Shown here: positions 17,266-25,503 of the stretch, one piece after another | How the letters are laid out: the number at the start of each line of letters is the position of its first letter | Numbering within the stretch: position 1 is the first letter of the stretch | Origin: CBFGTV01 sp965652145 | Lineage (GTDB): Bacteria; Bacillota; Clostridia; Peptostreptococcales; Natronincolaceae | DNA length: 45,329 bases | Direction: 5' to 3' | Assembly (NCBI GenBank): GCA_965652145.1 | Contig: CBFGTV010000024.1 | Span: forward strand, 1-45,329 | Translations under genes and position numbers: made by a program | The notes under the pieces: model-generated | Seen by the model: only the letters and a program-made list of their open reading frames with translations | What the model was told of the DNA's origin: nothing | Database searches by the model: none

Positions 17266-17722
17266 AAGGCGTATCCTCCTTTAATCTAGCGTAACTTCAT
17301 CAATTATAACATAAACTTGAAAAAGGTGGTAGATATTTTCTGCGCCTTTTCCCAGTATCTGTTCCCTTGACTGATTCTAGTATTAGTCGTTGTGCTGATG
17401 GTATTTTAAACTATGCCATTCAAAACGTTTTTATTAATATGGCGGTCAATGGTAGTAGTATAGACATTTTCAAGTAAAAACAATCTTTAACCTACTGATT
17501 TATTTAGGTCTTAAATAAAACCAGTATCAAAATTCCTTGTAAGATAGTAAGCTAAGCATAGCATTAAAAAAAAGACCTCGAAACTTCGAATTGTTGAAAT
17601 ACTAATTTAGGGCTACAAAAGGTCAGCCGTTTAGGATTTGTTAATTAGAAAATCCATAAACATGCCGACCTTTCACAGAACAAACAATAGTTTTTAAGAA
17701 TCAGCTTGATAAAAAATTGCTT
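17266..17722. other. Intergenic region between hsp20 and lepA with paired arms
   Basis: No gene was found. On the minus strand a long imperfect stem (arms 17667-17673 and 17618-17624, with GGATTT/AAATCC inside) follows the hsp20 stop by about 50 bases. Further on, AGGTC at 17574-17578 is followed by eight U residues. GACCT of the first stem's right arm could pair with either partner, so two alternative hairpins are possible, one terminator-like. The lepA promoter presumably lies near 17305. Confidence 0.45.
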
Positions 17723-18160
17723 CTAATTAATATGAATTTTTCTTCTTCTGGTTTCGCCCTTGGTTAATTTAGGCAGGGTTATGGTTAAGATACCATCTTG
17801 AAAATTTGCATTAATTTTGTCCTCATCAACATTATCGACATAAAAGCTGCGCTTGAATTCGCCGTAGTGCCGTTCCCTTCTAACGTAGTTTTCCTTTTGA
17901 TCCTCTTTTGCTTCTTCTCTTTTGGCACTGATGGTTAGGTAATTGTTATTAAAATCGATATCGATTGCATCTCTGTTGATTCCTGGCAGCTCAGCCTCTA
18001 TTAAATAGTGGTCCTCTGTTTCCTTTAAATCTACCTTGAAATTTCCATGGAACTGGTTCATTGCGGTAATCAAGTCATCATCAAAAAAGCTTTTGAAGGG
18101 TGAGAAAAAATCATCCCTTCTATTTAATTGATTTCTTCTAAAGGGCATCATATCAAACAT
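17723..18160 (-). CDS. Small heat-shock protein, Hsp20 / alpha-crystallin family
   Basis: 145 residues. The alpha-crystallin domain runs from about residue 40 to 135 (FKVDLKETEDHYLIEAELPGINRD at its start, NYLTISAKRE, GEFKRSFYVD, FQDGILTITLPK), and the C-terminus carries an I-x-I motif (IHI) used to dock between subunits. These are ATP-independent holdases that keep unfolding proteins soluble. TAGGAGG precedes the ATG. No CIRCE element is seen in the 290 bases upstream, so it is not obviously under HrcA. Monocistronic, with a structured region downstream. Confidence 0.95.
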   Translation of the reverse strand: MFDMMPFRRNQLNRRDDFFSPFKSFFDDDLITAMNQFHGNFKVDLKETEDHYLIEAELPGINRDAIDIDFNNNYLTISAKREEAKEDQKENYVRRERHYGEFKRSFYVDNVDEDKINANFQDGILTITLPKLTKGETRRRKIHIN

Positions 18161-18385
18161 TTATTCTACCTCCTATGAAATGAATTGTATATGAAGTATT
18201 TTTTGAAATATAAATGTAATTTATACTAGCTAATCAGCGGATACAGAAAGATGTTTTTTAGCTAACATCTATCTAATATTATTATATTATTACTGCTTTT
18301 AAAGCGTTCTGGCAGGTAAAATGCCTAATACTGGAGAAACCTCGTTTAAACCAATGATATAGATTCTACAAGCTACACCATATAA

Positions 18386-18436
18386 AAAATCCTCATCTTC
18401 TAATTTACATAAAATTCACGAGAAGATGAGGATCTG
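18386..18436 (-). terminator. Intrinsic terminator of the nik operon
   Basis: ATCCTCATCTTCT and AGAAGATGAGGAT form a perfect 13-bp stem followed by TTTTTTA on the minus strand, 18 bases after the nikE stop. Confidence 0.93.
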
Positions 18437-18451
18437 TTTTTTACAACTGAT

Positions 18452-19207
18452 TTACAATTTAAAATCCATCACAGCGGCCAACAGCTTTTTGGCATATGGA
18501 TTGTTGGTGCCGGCCAATTCTGTAATCAAGCACTTTTCTTCTATTGAACCTTTATACAAAAATAATACTTCATCACATATACTTGCCACTGCCTCAAGGT
18601 CATGGGCGATAAATAAATAGCTTAGCTTTAAATCATCCCTCAATTCCTTTAATAAAGCCAGTATTTGGGCCTGCACCGAAACATCCAGAGAGCTGATGGC
18701 CTCATCTAATATAATAAATCTTGGGGTAGTTGAAATAGCCCTGGCAATACATGCCCGCTGCAGCTGTCCACCGCTTACCTCATGGGGATATCGATTCAAA
18801 AGCCTTGCTGGTAGCCCCACTCTGTCAAACAGATGAACTGCCTTGCTTTTGACATTATTCCGGTGATCCTTTAGCATCAAAGGCTCGGTAACGATCTCCT
18901 CCAGGGTGAATCTGGGATTCACCGACGAGACATAGTCTTGAAAGACAACGCTTAGCTGACCTGGATTTTTCTTTTTCCACGTTTTAATAGGCTGCTCCTC
19001 CAGGGTGATATTCCCCTGATCTGGTTTTTCCAGCCCCATAATCAGTCGGGCCAGGGTACTCTTGCCGCTTCCGCTTTCTCCAATTAAGCCAACACAGGCC
19101 CCTTCCTTGAGCTCGAAGGTGACATTGGTAAGGATGGGCCGCCGGTTCCTTCCCAAGGGATTACCTTGTCTGGGATAGCTTTTAGACACTTCCTTTACTT
19201 TTAGCAT
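18452..19207 (-). CDS. nikE: Metal/peptide ABC transporter ATP-binding protein, NikE-type
   Basis: 251-residue ABC ATPase of the nickel/dipeptide/oligopeptide importer family. Walker A is GESGSGKST, the Q loop VVFQDYVSSVNPRFT, the signature VSGGQLQRACIARA, Walker B FIILDEAISSLD, and the H loop IAHDL. It overlaps the end of nikD by 26 bases, indicating translational coupling. It is the last gene of the five-gene operon before a strong terminator. Symbol assigned by operon order and the NikA-like binding protein. Confidence 0.85.
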   Translation of the reverse strand: MLKVKEVSKSYPRQGNPLGRNRRPILTNVTFELKEGACVGLIGESGSGKSTLARLIMGLEKPDQGNITLEEQPIKTWKKKNPGQLSVVFQDYVSSVNPRFTLEEIVTEPLMLKDHRNNVKSKAVHLFDRVGLPARLLNRYPHEVSGGQLQRACIARAISTTPRFIILDEAISSLDVSVQAQILALLKELRDDLKLSYLFIAHDLEAVASICDEVLFLYKGSIEEKCLITELAGTNNPYAKKLLAAVMDFKL

Positions 19208-20018
19208 TGTTTCCCTTGGCCTCCCCCCTGATTAATCTTTGAAATGGTTCAGAAAGGGCCAATCGGTTTTTAACAAGATACTGCGTGTATTGATCTACGG
19301 CTTCTCTAAAAATCTGACTTGTCTCTCCATAGGCTACGACGGTCCCTTCCTTCATAACCAGTACCTGTTGAGCGATTCGCTGTACAACCCCCAGATCATG
19401 GGAAACGAATATAATAGCCGTACCCGCTGCATGCTGTAATTTTTCCAGCTGATCTACTACATCCCGTTGATTAATGGCATCCAGGGCAGTGGTGGGCTCA
19501 TCAGCTATGATCACATCGGGCTTCATTGCCAAGGATATGGCAATCATACACCTTTGAAGCATACCGCCGGAAAGCTGGTGGGGATATTTTTCATAGACAT
19601 TTAGAGCATCGTCAATACCCATTTTTACCATGGCATCAAGCCCCATTTCCATGGCATCCCTTTTAGATACCCTTAACTTTTCCATCAGGGTTTCCCGAAT
19701 TTGAAAGCCAATGGTGTATATGGGATCAAAGGCTGTCATTGGGTCTTGTAAAACCATGGAGATATTCTTTCCCCGGACTTTTTCCATCGTGTTGGCACCA
19801 TTAATATCCTCCCCATGGAGTAAAATTCTTCCCTTAACCTGAAGCCAGGGATGGGTTAAATTCAATATGGCCCTACAGGTCATGGATTTACCGCTGCCGC
19901 TTTCCCCCACAATTCCAAGACAGGAATTAGGCTCCAAGGAAAAGTTGACATTTTGAATGATTTTTTCACTATTACGGACATCAACTACAGACAGGTTTTC
20001 TATCTTTAACAGGCTCAT
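19182..20018 (-). CDS. nikD: Metal/peptide ABC transporter ATP-binding protein, NikD-type
   Basis: 278-residue ABC ATPase, partner of NikE. It has Walker A GESGSGKSMTC, a Q loop at LQDPMTAFDPIYTIG, signature LSGGMLQRCMIA, Walker B VIIADEPTTALD and H loop FVSHDLGVV. The LQDPMTAFDP segment followed by IGFQIRE is typical of this importer family. Its start lies 38 bases inside nikC, again suggesting coupled translation. Cytoplasmic face of the inner membrane; energises import by the NikB-NikC channel. Confidence 0.86.
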   Translation of the reverse strand: MSLLKIENLSVVDVRNSEKIIQNVNFSLEPNSCLGIVGESGSGKSMTCRAILNLTHPWLQVKGRILLHGEDINGANTMEKVRGKNISMVLQDPMTAFDPIYTIGFQIRETLMEKLRVSKRDAMEMGLDAMVKMGIDDALNVYEKYPHQLSGGMLQRCMIAISLAMKPDVIIADEPTTALDAINQRDVVDQLEKLQHAAGTAIIFVSHDLGVVQRIAQQVLVMKEGTVVAYGETSQIFREAVDQYTQYLVKNRLALSEPFQRLIRGEAKGNNAKSKGSV

Positions 20019-20859
20019 TCTTATCCCCCTTCCCGTCCATATGCTTAGGGTCCATTATGTCCCGAATTCTATCACCGACAAAGTTAAAGGCAGCCACCAC
20101 AACTAAGATGGCAATACCCGGGGGAAGCATTTTAACAGGATGAGTTGTCATGATGTTCTTGGCCTCGCTCAGCATCATTCCCCACTCTGGTGTAGGCGGC
20201 TGTACCCCCAACCCCAGGAAGGACAGTGCAGAAATACTTAATATTACCGTACCAGTATCTAGGGAGGCTAACACCACAATTTCGCTGAAGGCACCAGGAA
20301 GAAGATGCCTTTTCATAATATGAATAGGGCTTAAGTCAACTACTTTGGCAAAATGAACGTAGCTCTTATCCATAAATTGTATGACTATAGAACGGATCAT
20401 TCGAGTATACCAGGCCCATTTAGCAATAATATTGGCCATAACGATATTTCCAAGACCAGGCCCCAGCATTCCCACAATGGCTAATATCATCACTTCGCTG
20501 GGAAAGGACAGCAGCACATCACATAGCCGCATGATGATTTCATCGACCCAGCCCCTGCAATAGCCTGCCACAAACCCTACGATGGTTCCTATGGAAATGG
20601 TAGCCAGCATTGTCCAGATGGCCACCCATACGGTTGTCCGTATACCATAGATTAAACGGGATAAAACACACCTTCCCAGCTGGTCAGTACCCAAGGGGTA
20701 TTGAAGGCTCATACCTGACAGTTTTTCTTGAATATTGGTTTTTAAAGGGTCATTAGGTGCAATGATGGGGGCTAACAATCCCAGAATAATAATTGCCATA
20801 AGAAGGATTCCGCAGACGATTGTCACCCCATCGGATCTGAATTTTTTCCAAGCAAGCAT
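19981..20859 (-). CDS. nikC: Metal/peptide ABC transporter permease, NikC-type
   Basis: 292 residues with about six transmembrane segments. It has the N-terminal element APIIAPNDP, then YPLGTDQLGRCVLSRLIYGIRTT, which is the signature of the DppC/OppC/NikC branch, and an EAA-like loop in the C-terminal half (about GVQPPTPEWGMMLSEAK). One base separates it from nikB. It forms the membrane channel with NikB. Confidence 0.87.
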   Translation of the reverse strand: MLAWKKFRSDGVTIVCGILLMAIIILGLLAPIIAPNDPLKTNIQEKLSGMSLQYPLGTDQLGRCVLSRLIYGIRTTVWVAIWTMLATISIGTIVGFVAGYCRGWVDEIIMRLCDVLLSFPSEVMILAIVGMLGPGLGNIVMANIIAKWAWYTRMIRSIVIQFMDKSYVHFAKVVDLSPIHIMKRHLLPGAFSEIVVLASLDTGTVILSISALSFLGLGVQPPTPEWGMMLSEAKNIMTTHPVKMLPPGIAILVVVAAFNFVGDRIRDIMDPKHMDGKGDKNEPVKDRKPVCS

Positions 20860-20860
20860 A

Positions 20861-21790
20861 CTATGTTGTCCTCCTTATTCTTGGGTCCATCAGGCTATTG
20901 ATAATATCCACCAAGAGATTACATACTACAAACAATATGGCCGTCATCAAAATGTATGCTTGTATAATAGGGTAATCCCGGTTAAATATGGCCGTTACAC
21001 ATAATCGGCCAATACCTGGCCATGCAAAAATATTTTCCACCACTACGGTTCCTGCAATCAGCTTGGGAATAGACATTCCCAGGGCAGTTATGGCAGATTG
21101 AATAGAATTTTTAAAAATATGCCTGTAGGCGGTTGATTTTTTTAGCCCCCTTGCATGAATATACAATACATAATTTTCATTTTTGTTTTGTACCATGTTA
21201 TTTCGAATCAACCGGGTGTAGGTAGAAATATAGCTGAGGGAAAGGGTGACTGCTGGTAATATCACCGATCTAAGGCCATCCAGGCCGCTGGTTGGGAACA
21301 TGTCCAGCTTTACAGCAAAGAACCACATCAGTAATAATCCTACCCAAAAATTAGGCATCGCCGCCCCAATAAAAATCAATCCCCTTATGATTTTATCTGC
21401 TATAGAATTCTCATAGATGGCACATAGTACCCCTGTAACAATACTAACGATTAGAATCATCAACAGGGCCATCCCTGCCAAAGACAGGGTAGCCGGCAAT
21501 GCCCTCAGGATTTCTTCACTTACCGGTTTATTGTTAATATAGCTATTTCCAAAATCCAGTCGAAGGATATTTCTCAGCCATATGATATATCGTTGACCAA
21601 AGGGCTTATTTAGTCCCAGTTCCTCCCGCATGGAGGCCACCACTTCATCGGTGGGTACAATTTCATTGACCCTGAGGGCCACCTCTGCCGGGTCACTGGT
21701 ATTTAGATTTATCAATATGAATGAAATAAAGGTGATTCCAATTAGTATTGGAATGATCAGTAATATGCGTCTAATTATATCGTTCTTCAT
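20861..21790 (-). CDS. nikB: Metal/peptide ABC transporter permease, NikB-type
   Basis: 309 residues, six predicted membrane segments. The N-terminal signal-anchor (IIRRILLIIPILIGITFISFILINL), a loop with ELGLNKPFGQRYIIWLRNILRLDFGNSY and the C-terminal GTVVVENIFAWPGIGRL are hallmarks of DppB/OppB/NikB permeases. The spacing to nikA is three bases. Same operon under the cobalamin riboswitch. Confidence 0.87.
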   Translation of the reverse strand: MKNDIIRRILLIIPILIGITFISFILINLNTSDPAEVALRVNEIVPTDEVVASMREELGLNKPFGQRYIIWLRNILRLDFGNSYINNKPVSEEILRALPATLSLAGMALLMILIVSIVTGVLCAIYENSIADKIIRGLIFIGAAMPNFWVGLLLMWFFAVKLDMFPTSGLDGLRSVILPAVTLSLSYISTYTRLIRNNMVQNKNENYVLYIHARGLKKSTAYRHIFKNSIQSAITALGMSIPKLIAGTVVVENIFAWPGIGRLCVTAIFNRDYPIIQAYILMTAILFVVCNLLVDIINSLMDPRIRRTT

Positions 21791-21793
21791 GCT

Positions 21794-23398
21794 CTACTCC
21801 TCAAAATACATCCTTTCAAAGGGTATTTCATATTGAGATACATTAAAGCCCACACCTTTTAACGAGGATACATGAACAGCCTTTGTTCTTGAATAGGTTA
21901 ATGGTATATAAACACAGGCATCATGAATATAGCCAATGATTTCTGCATACATTACCTGGCGTATATTTTCGTCAGGCTCTACCATCACCTGCCCAATCAT
22001 CTCATCCAGCCATTCCTTTCTTTCCAGTCCTACCTGGGCCTGATAATCACCATGGGCCGGTATTCTCCAGGAGGATAGATAAGATTGAGGGTCGTAGGGT
22101 ACCCCCCAGGATAGTGAATATTGAAGATCGAAGTCTCCTGATTTTTGACGATCCAGGAAGGCTTGCTTTTCCTCTCCTACAATTTTTAAGCTGACACCAA
22201 TATCCTTCATGTTATCCTGTATCAATTCACTGATGGTACGTTCCTGGCTGTTGTCTGAATTATAATAGATAGAGAGCTCCATTTTACGGCCATCCTTATA
22301 CCGATAGCCGTCGTCCTCCAGCTTCCAGCCCGCCTCCTCCAAAAGCTTCGATGCCTGCTCAATATCATAGATCCGTTTTTTTAAATTTAAGTTACTATAA
22401 GGTACAGTGGGGGACAACAGGGTATCTGCCACCGTTTCTGATCCATTGAGTATACCATCGGCAATGGCTGCCTTATCCACACCATACTGCAGGGCCTCTC
22501 TCACCTTAATGTCCCCTGTGATCTCTCTATTGGAATTTAACAAAATTGCCCTTGAGGCGATGGGGCTGCTCATTAGTGTTTCATACTGCTCCTGTCCTTC
22601 CAGGGCCTTAAAGGAATCTAAATCAATCATGTCTCCATCGGCCCCAAACAACAGATCAACTTCTCCCTTTTGAAGGGCCAGGAGTATGGTCTGATGATCC
22701 GGCATTACCTGCCATTTTATTGAGTCAAGCCGGGCCTGTTCTCCCCAATAGGATTCATTAGCCGTAAATACTGCATATTGATTTTCTTTATGCTCCTTCA
22801 ATATCCAGGGTCCTGTTCCAATATAGCCCTGCACCCCTGATTTTGTATTGCCATCTATAAAGCAGCTGGGGGATATAAATCGAAAGGGTCTTGTTAAGCC
22901 CAACTCACTTAAAGCTGGATAATAGGCATTTTTAAGTACCAGGTTAATCGTATAGTCATCTACAATTTCAACATAGTCTATTTGATTTACCAATTCCAGC
23001 CACGCATGCCTTTCATCGTTAGCCATAACAGCATCAATATTCATTTTAACTGCCAGGGCATTAAAATCCTCTCCATCGGTAAACTTTACGTCTTCTCTTA
23101 ATTTAAATGTATAGACCCTTCCATCCTCTGATATTTCCCAATCCTTAGCCAGCCAGGGCTTAATTCCCTCCTCCGTATTAATAACCAAAGATTCAAAGAC
23201 CATGTTTTGGGCTGCCATCTCTCCTGAGTAAAGATGGGGATTAATGTCCCTAATATCCTTCGTACTGGCATAGACCAGTTGAGTTTTTTCCTGATTACCG
23301 GCGTCCCCCTTTGCTTCTATTTTTGACTGTCTACAGGCAATCTGTGAAAATCCCAAAAGTAAAATCAATAAAGCCACCACAAGCCTTTTATGCCTCAT
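21794..23398 (-). CDS. nikA: NikA-like metal-binding lipoprotein of an ABC importer
   Basis: 534 residues, extracytoplasmic binding protein of the SBP_bac_5 family. The first 22 residues form a lipoprotein signal (hydrophobic core, Cys22). Similarity to E. coli NikA is strong as I recall that sequence: DINPHLYSGEMAAQNMVFESLV, RHAWLELVNQI, the RPFRF motif, YIGTGPWILKEHKENQY, NESYWGE, VADTLLSPTVPYSNL, WGVPYDPQSYLSS and a PAHGDYQAQ segment. In NikA an arginine and a histidine from such segments take part in holding the Ni-histidine complex; both residues appear kept here. ATG 23398 is preceded by GGGGAG; the longer frame lacks support. The metal may be cobalt rather than nickel, given the riboswitch. 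Confidence 0.87.
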   Translation of the reverse strand: MRHKRLVVALLILLLGFSQIACRQSKIEAKGDAGNQEKTQLVYASTKDIRDINPHLYSGEMAAQNMVFESLVINTEEGIKPWLAKDWEISEDGRVYTFKLREDVKFTDGEDFNALAVKMNIDAVMANDERHAWLELVNQIDYVEIVDDYTINLVLKNAYYPALSELGLTRPFRFISPSCFIDGNTKSGVQGYIGTGPWILKEHKENQYAVFTANESYWGEQARLDSIKWQVMPDHQTILLALQKGEVDLLFGADGDMIDLDSFKALEGQEQYETLMSSPIASRAILLNSNREITGDIKVREALQYGVDKAAIADGILNGSETVADTLLSPTVPYSNLNLKKRIYDIEQASKLLEEAGWKLEDDGYRYKDGRKMELSIYYNSDNSQERTISELIQDNMKDIGVSLKIVGEEKQAFLDRQKSGDFDLQYSLSWGVPYDPQSYLSSWRIPAHGDYQAQVGLERKEWLDEMIGQVMVEPDENIRQVMYAEIIGYIHDACVYIPLTYSRTKAVHVSSLKGVGFNVSQYEIPFERMYFEE

Positions 23399-23438
23399 CT
23401 GTTTTTCTCCCCTCAATTTAGTTTCAATAAACAATAAC

Positions 23439-23470
23439 AAAAAAATCTCCTCATCTTAAGAAAGGAGATC
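23439..23470 (-). terminator. Riboswitch expression platform: terminator in the nikA leader
   Basis: GATCTCCT and AGGAGAT form a stem followed by seven U residues on the minus strand, between the cobalamin aptamer and the nikA ribosome binding site. This is the arrangement of a transcription-attenuating riboswitch. Confidence 0.85.
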
Positions 23471-23529
23471 ATTAGCAAAAAATAGCCATTTTAAACATAC
23501 CCCCTATACTCCGTAGAGTTATGATATTT

Positions 23530-23700
23530 AGCAGCAGGCAGGTCTTCTGACTCTAGGATCATCACAGTGTAAAGCCTTCCCGTGTCAACAGTGGCATCCT
23601 TTTACACTACTTCTCTATTACAGCGGCGGGACCGTACAGGAATTTCACCTGTTTCCCTTTTAATTGAAGGTTCAGCCTTAAGCTGTCCTTCAAACCTACT
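23530..23700 (-). ncRNA. Cobalamin (adenosylcobalamin) riboswitch aptamer
   Basis: Read on the minus strand, the leader contains the conserved core in order: GGGAAACAGGTGAAATTCCTGT, then ACGGTCCCGCCGCTGTAATAG, and near its 3' end AGTCAGAAGACCTGCCTGC. These are the hallmark blocks of the B12 box and flanking helices. Cobalamin binding is expected to favour the terminator at 23439-23470 and so reduce nikABCDE transcription. A consensus promoter lies just upstream (23730-23758). Confidence 0.95.
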
Positions 23701-23729
23701 ACTATATTATTTAGATTTAGGACAATCTA

Positions 23730-23758
23730 ATTATATATTGCCAATGATTTCCTGTCAA
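23730..23758 (-). promoter_or_regulatory. Sigma-A promoter of the nik operon
   Basis: TTGACA and TATAAT, both perfect, are separated by exactly 17 bases on the minus strand. It lies within 15 bases of the upstream methyltransferase stop codon and gives a leader of about 325 bases. Confidence 0.93.
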
Positions 23759-23771
23759 TATTGATTATAGC

Positions 23772-24530
23772 TTACTTTTCTGCCCCAATCATAAACATAG
23801 GGGTTGACCCATAGTTGACCCTTTCCTCTTCATCCCAAACCCTTTCCCCAATTTGAGTATCTATCCATATTTTTTTAAAGCCTATTTTTAGCATCTCCCT
23901 TGTATCCCATTGAGGCCTGTATTCCCGGCTTAAGGGAAGGCTTTCTGCTATGGCCTCCATGGCCTTTGTATCGGTATGGATATAATGATCCTTGAAGCCC
24001 TTCTCCCTTGCCTTCTTTCTATCCTCCTCATAGGCCCTTCTCTTCTCATGATCGTGCACATGTAAATACCAGTTGGCATCGAAGTTTAATAATCGGCCGC
24101 CAAAGGCCAGCACCCGGTGCCACTCCCTGTAGGCCTCATGGGGTCTTTCTAAATTCCAGGTCAAATTCCGAGAGATAATAAGATCAAAGGTATTATCCTC
24201 AAACTCCAAATTATGGGCATCCATCCGTTTAAAATCGATATGCTGATGATATCTACCTGCATTATTAACGGCCCTTTGAAGCATTCCTTCTGTATAATCA
24301 ATTGCTGTCACCTCATGACCACAATCGGCCATAATGATTGCTAAAAACCCTGGCCCTGTTCCTATATCCAATACCTTTAACTTTTTTCCTGGCTTCTTTG
24401 GTGCATATTCATTAATTAAATCAATCCAGGCCTGACGCTTGAAGCTGTTCAGCTCCTCAAGATTGGTCTGACAATACCCGTCAGCCCTTACATTCCAATA
24501 TTGTTCTACCGCTTCTAAAAGCACTCCCAT
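23772..24530 (-). CDS. Class I SAM-dependent methyltransferase, substrate unknown
   Basis: 252 residues. The SAM-binding Rossmann domain begins at about residue 50: VLDIGTGPGFLAIIMA (motif I), VTAIDYTEGML (motif II), MDAHNLEFEDNTFDLIISRNLTWNL (motifs III-IV), and EWHRVLAFGGRLLNFDANWYLH. The last 70 residues form a family-specific cap. It resembles small-molecule methyltransferases of the Methyltransf_11 type. GGAGG stands 11 bases before the ATG. It is on the same strand just upstream of the cobalamin-controlled nik operon, with no terminator between, so a link to metal or metallophore handling is possible but unproven. It has its own promoter and leader terminator. Confidence 0.8.
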   Translation of the reverse strand: MGVLLEAVEQYWNVRADGYCQTNLEELNSFKRQAWIDLINEYAPKKPGKKLKVLDIGTGPGFLAIIMADCGHEVTAIDYTEGMLQRAVNNAGRYHQHIDFKRMDAHNLEFEDNTFDLIISRNLTWNLERPHEAYREWHRVLAFGGRLLNFDANWYLHVHDHEKRRAYEEDRKKAREKGFKDHYIHTDTKAMEAIAESLPLSREYRPQWDTREMLKIGFKKIWIDTQIGERVWDEEERVNYGSTPMFMIGAEK

Positions 24531-24574
24531 GCCATGTCATTCCTCCAATTATGAATAATTGATTTAGCAAAAAA

Positions 24575-24637
24575 TAAAAAAACACGAAAAGCTAATCAAT
24601 ACCTTCTGTATTGAATAAAACCTTCGTGGTTCCATTT
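24575..24637 (-). terminator. Terminator-like hairpin in the leader of the methyltransferase gene
   Basis: On the minus strand CACGAA pairs with TTCGTG and, inside, TTCAATAC pairs with GTATTGA around AGAAG; seven U residues follow. It lies between the gene's promoter (24735-24763) and its start (24530), so it looks like an attenuator. No known aptamer class was recognised in the roughly 100 bases before it. Confidence 0.75.
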
Positions 24638-24654
24638 AAAAAATATTAAACTAA

Positions 24655-24686
24655 TATAATATACATCAATTATAATATACATCAAT
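24655..24686. repeat. 16-bp perfect tandem duplication
   Basis: The unit TATAATATACATCAAT occurs twice in direct succession inside the methyltransferase leader. Probably a slippage duplication; it would lie in the transcribed leader between promoter and terminator. Confidence 0.9.
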
Positions 24687-24734
24687 TAAAAATCAGCATC
24701 TTTCAGAGTGAACAAACATAAATCGACATTTTAG

Positions 24735-24763
24735 ATTTTATCATTTTATTTTAAATCTGTCAA
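24735..24763 (-). promoter_or_regulatory. Sigma-A promoter of the methyltransferase gene
   Basis: TTGACA and TAAAAT are separated by 17 bases on the minus strand, giving a leader of about 200 bases. Confidence 0.82.
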
Positions 24764-24767
24764 CATA

Positions 24768-24786
24768 ATGCCAGTTTAACTGGTAT
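24768..24786. promoter_or_regulatory. 19-bp dyad next to the -35 of the methyltransferase promoter
   Basis: ATGCCAGTT, one base, AACTGGTAT: eight of nine positions are symmetric. It lies four bases upstream of the -35 hexamer, a usual place for an activator or repressor site. The regulator is unknown. Confidence 0.45.
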
Positions 24787-24976
24787 GTAGCAAATAATTC
24801 AAGCGGTGTATCGTATAAGCCTTCAACTATCCTTCAAGCATCTTTCTAATAACACCTAAGGATCTTTTCTTCTGATTTCATATTATAGACGTCCAGTTTT
24901 CTTGGATGTCGCTTGACAATTCCAATATAGATTTAAATTAACTACAGCCTACAGCAATCACCGCAATGATGTAAAT

Positions 24977-25019
24977 GATAAAGTCCCCCACATTTTACTG
25001 TGGGGGCACTTTATCATTT
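24977..25019 (-). terminator. Intrinsic hairpin after the Cys-rich secreted protein gene
   Basis: GATAAAGTGCCCCCACA and TGTGGGGGACTTTATC form a long GC-rich stem (one bulge) directly at the end of the gene on the minus strand. The stem itself ends in TTTATC, so the U tract is short. Confidence 0.75.
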
Positions 25020-25503
25020 ACAGGTAAGGGCAACTTGCTGCTGAATGAGAATAAGAATGACTATATTCTCTATAACTTGTTCCACAATTATTACAAATGT
25101 AGCGATCATATACATCTACATAGCAAGTGTTCCCACGCCTTGTATGATTTTCCTGTATATAATCTCTCCAAATAGGATTACTACAGCATGTGACCACTTG
25201 TGGTTCTACTATTGCATTTTCATTTTTAACGTAATTCTCAATAATCGTATCTTTTGCAATTTCTGACACTAGCTCTTCTGTAAATTCAGCAGTATCATAG
25301 TGTAATTTAAATAAGACTTCACCCTCGGAATAAATTACCATGGCACTGTCCTTTTCAGTGTGCAAATCTCTTTCATCTTCACTGCTAAACATTACCCAAT
25401 TATCGCCGAAATTCATTGGAGCTTCTGCAAAAACTTGTATCCCAGATAAAGTCAAAATCACAGTCAACATTAGAATAAAATAAAATACATCTTTTAATTT
25501 CAT
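25018..25503 (-). CDS. Secreted Cys-rich protein of unknown function
   Basis: 161 residues. Residues 1-26 are a signal peptide (VFYFILMLTVILTLSGIQVFA, cut after VFA). A mixed region to about 100 has no recognised domain. The C-terminus holds six cysteines: CC at 106-107, C127, CNNC at 137-140 and C158, with His149 and His153 between the last two; this looks like a zinc-ribbon or disulfide knot exposed outside the cell. TAGGAGG precedes the ATG. It stands alone, followed by a strong hairpin. No function can be assigned. Confidence 0.72.
   Translation of the reverse strand: MKLKDVFYFILMLTVILTLSGIQVFAEAPMNFGDNWVMFSSEDERDLHTEKDSAMVIYSEGEVLFKLHYDTAEFTEELVSEIAKDTIIENYVKNENAIVEPQVVTCCSNPIWRDYIQENHTRRGNTCYVDVYDRYICNNCGTSYREYSHSYSHSAASCPYL

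Noticed and set aside
18161..18451. CIRCE or CtsR operator for hsp20
   Set aside because: No TTAGCACTC repeat and no heptad direct repeat of the CtsR type was found upstream of hsp20.
23530..23700. Nickel/cobalt (NiCo, czcD-type) riboswitch as the leader element
   Set aside because: The conserved blocks are those of the cobalamin aptamer; the paired GNNNA-type repeats of NiCo RNAs are not seen.
24531..24735. SAM riboswitch in front of the methyltransferase
   Set aside because: None of the conserved SAM-I, SAM-II or SAM-IV core sequences could be found; only a terminator and a tandem repeat are visible.
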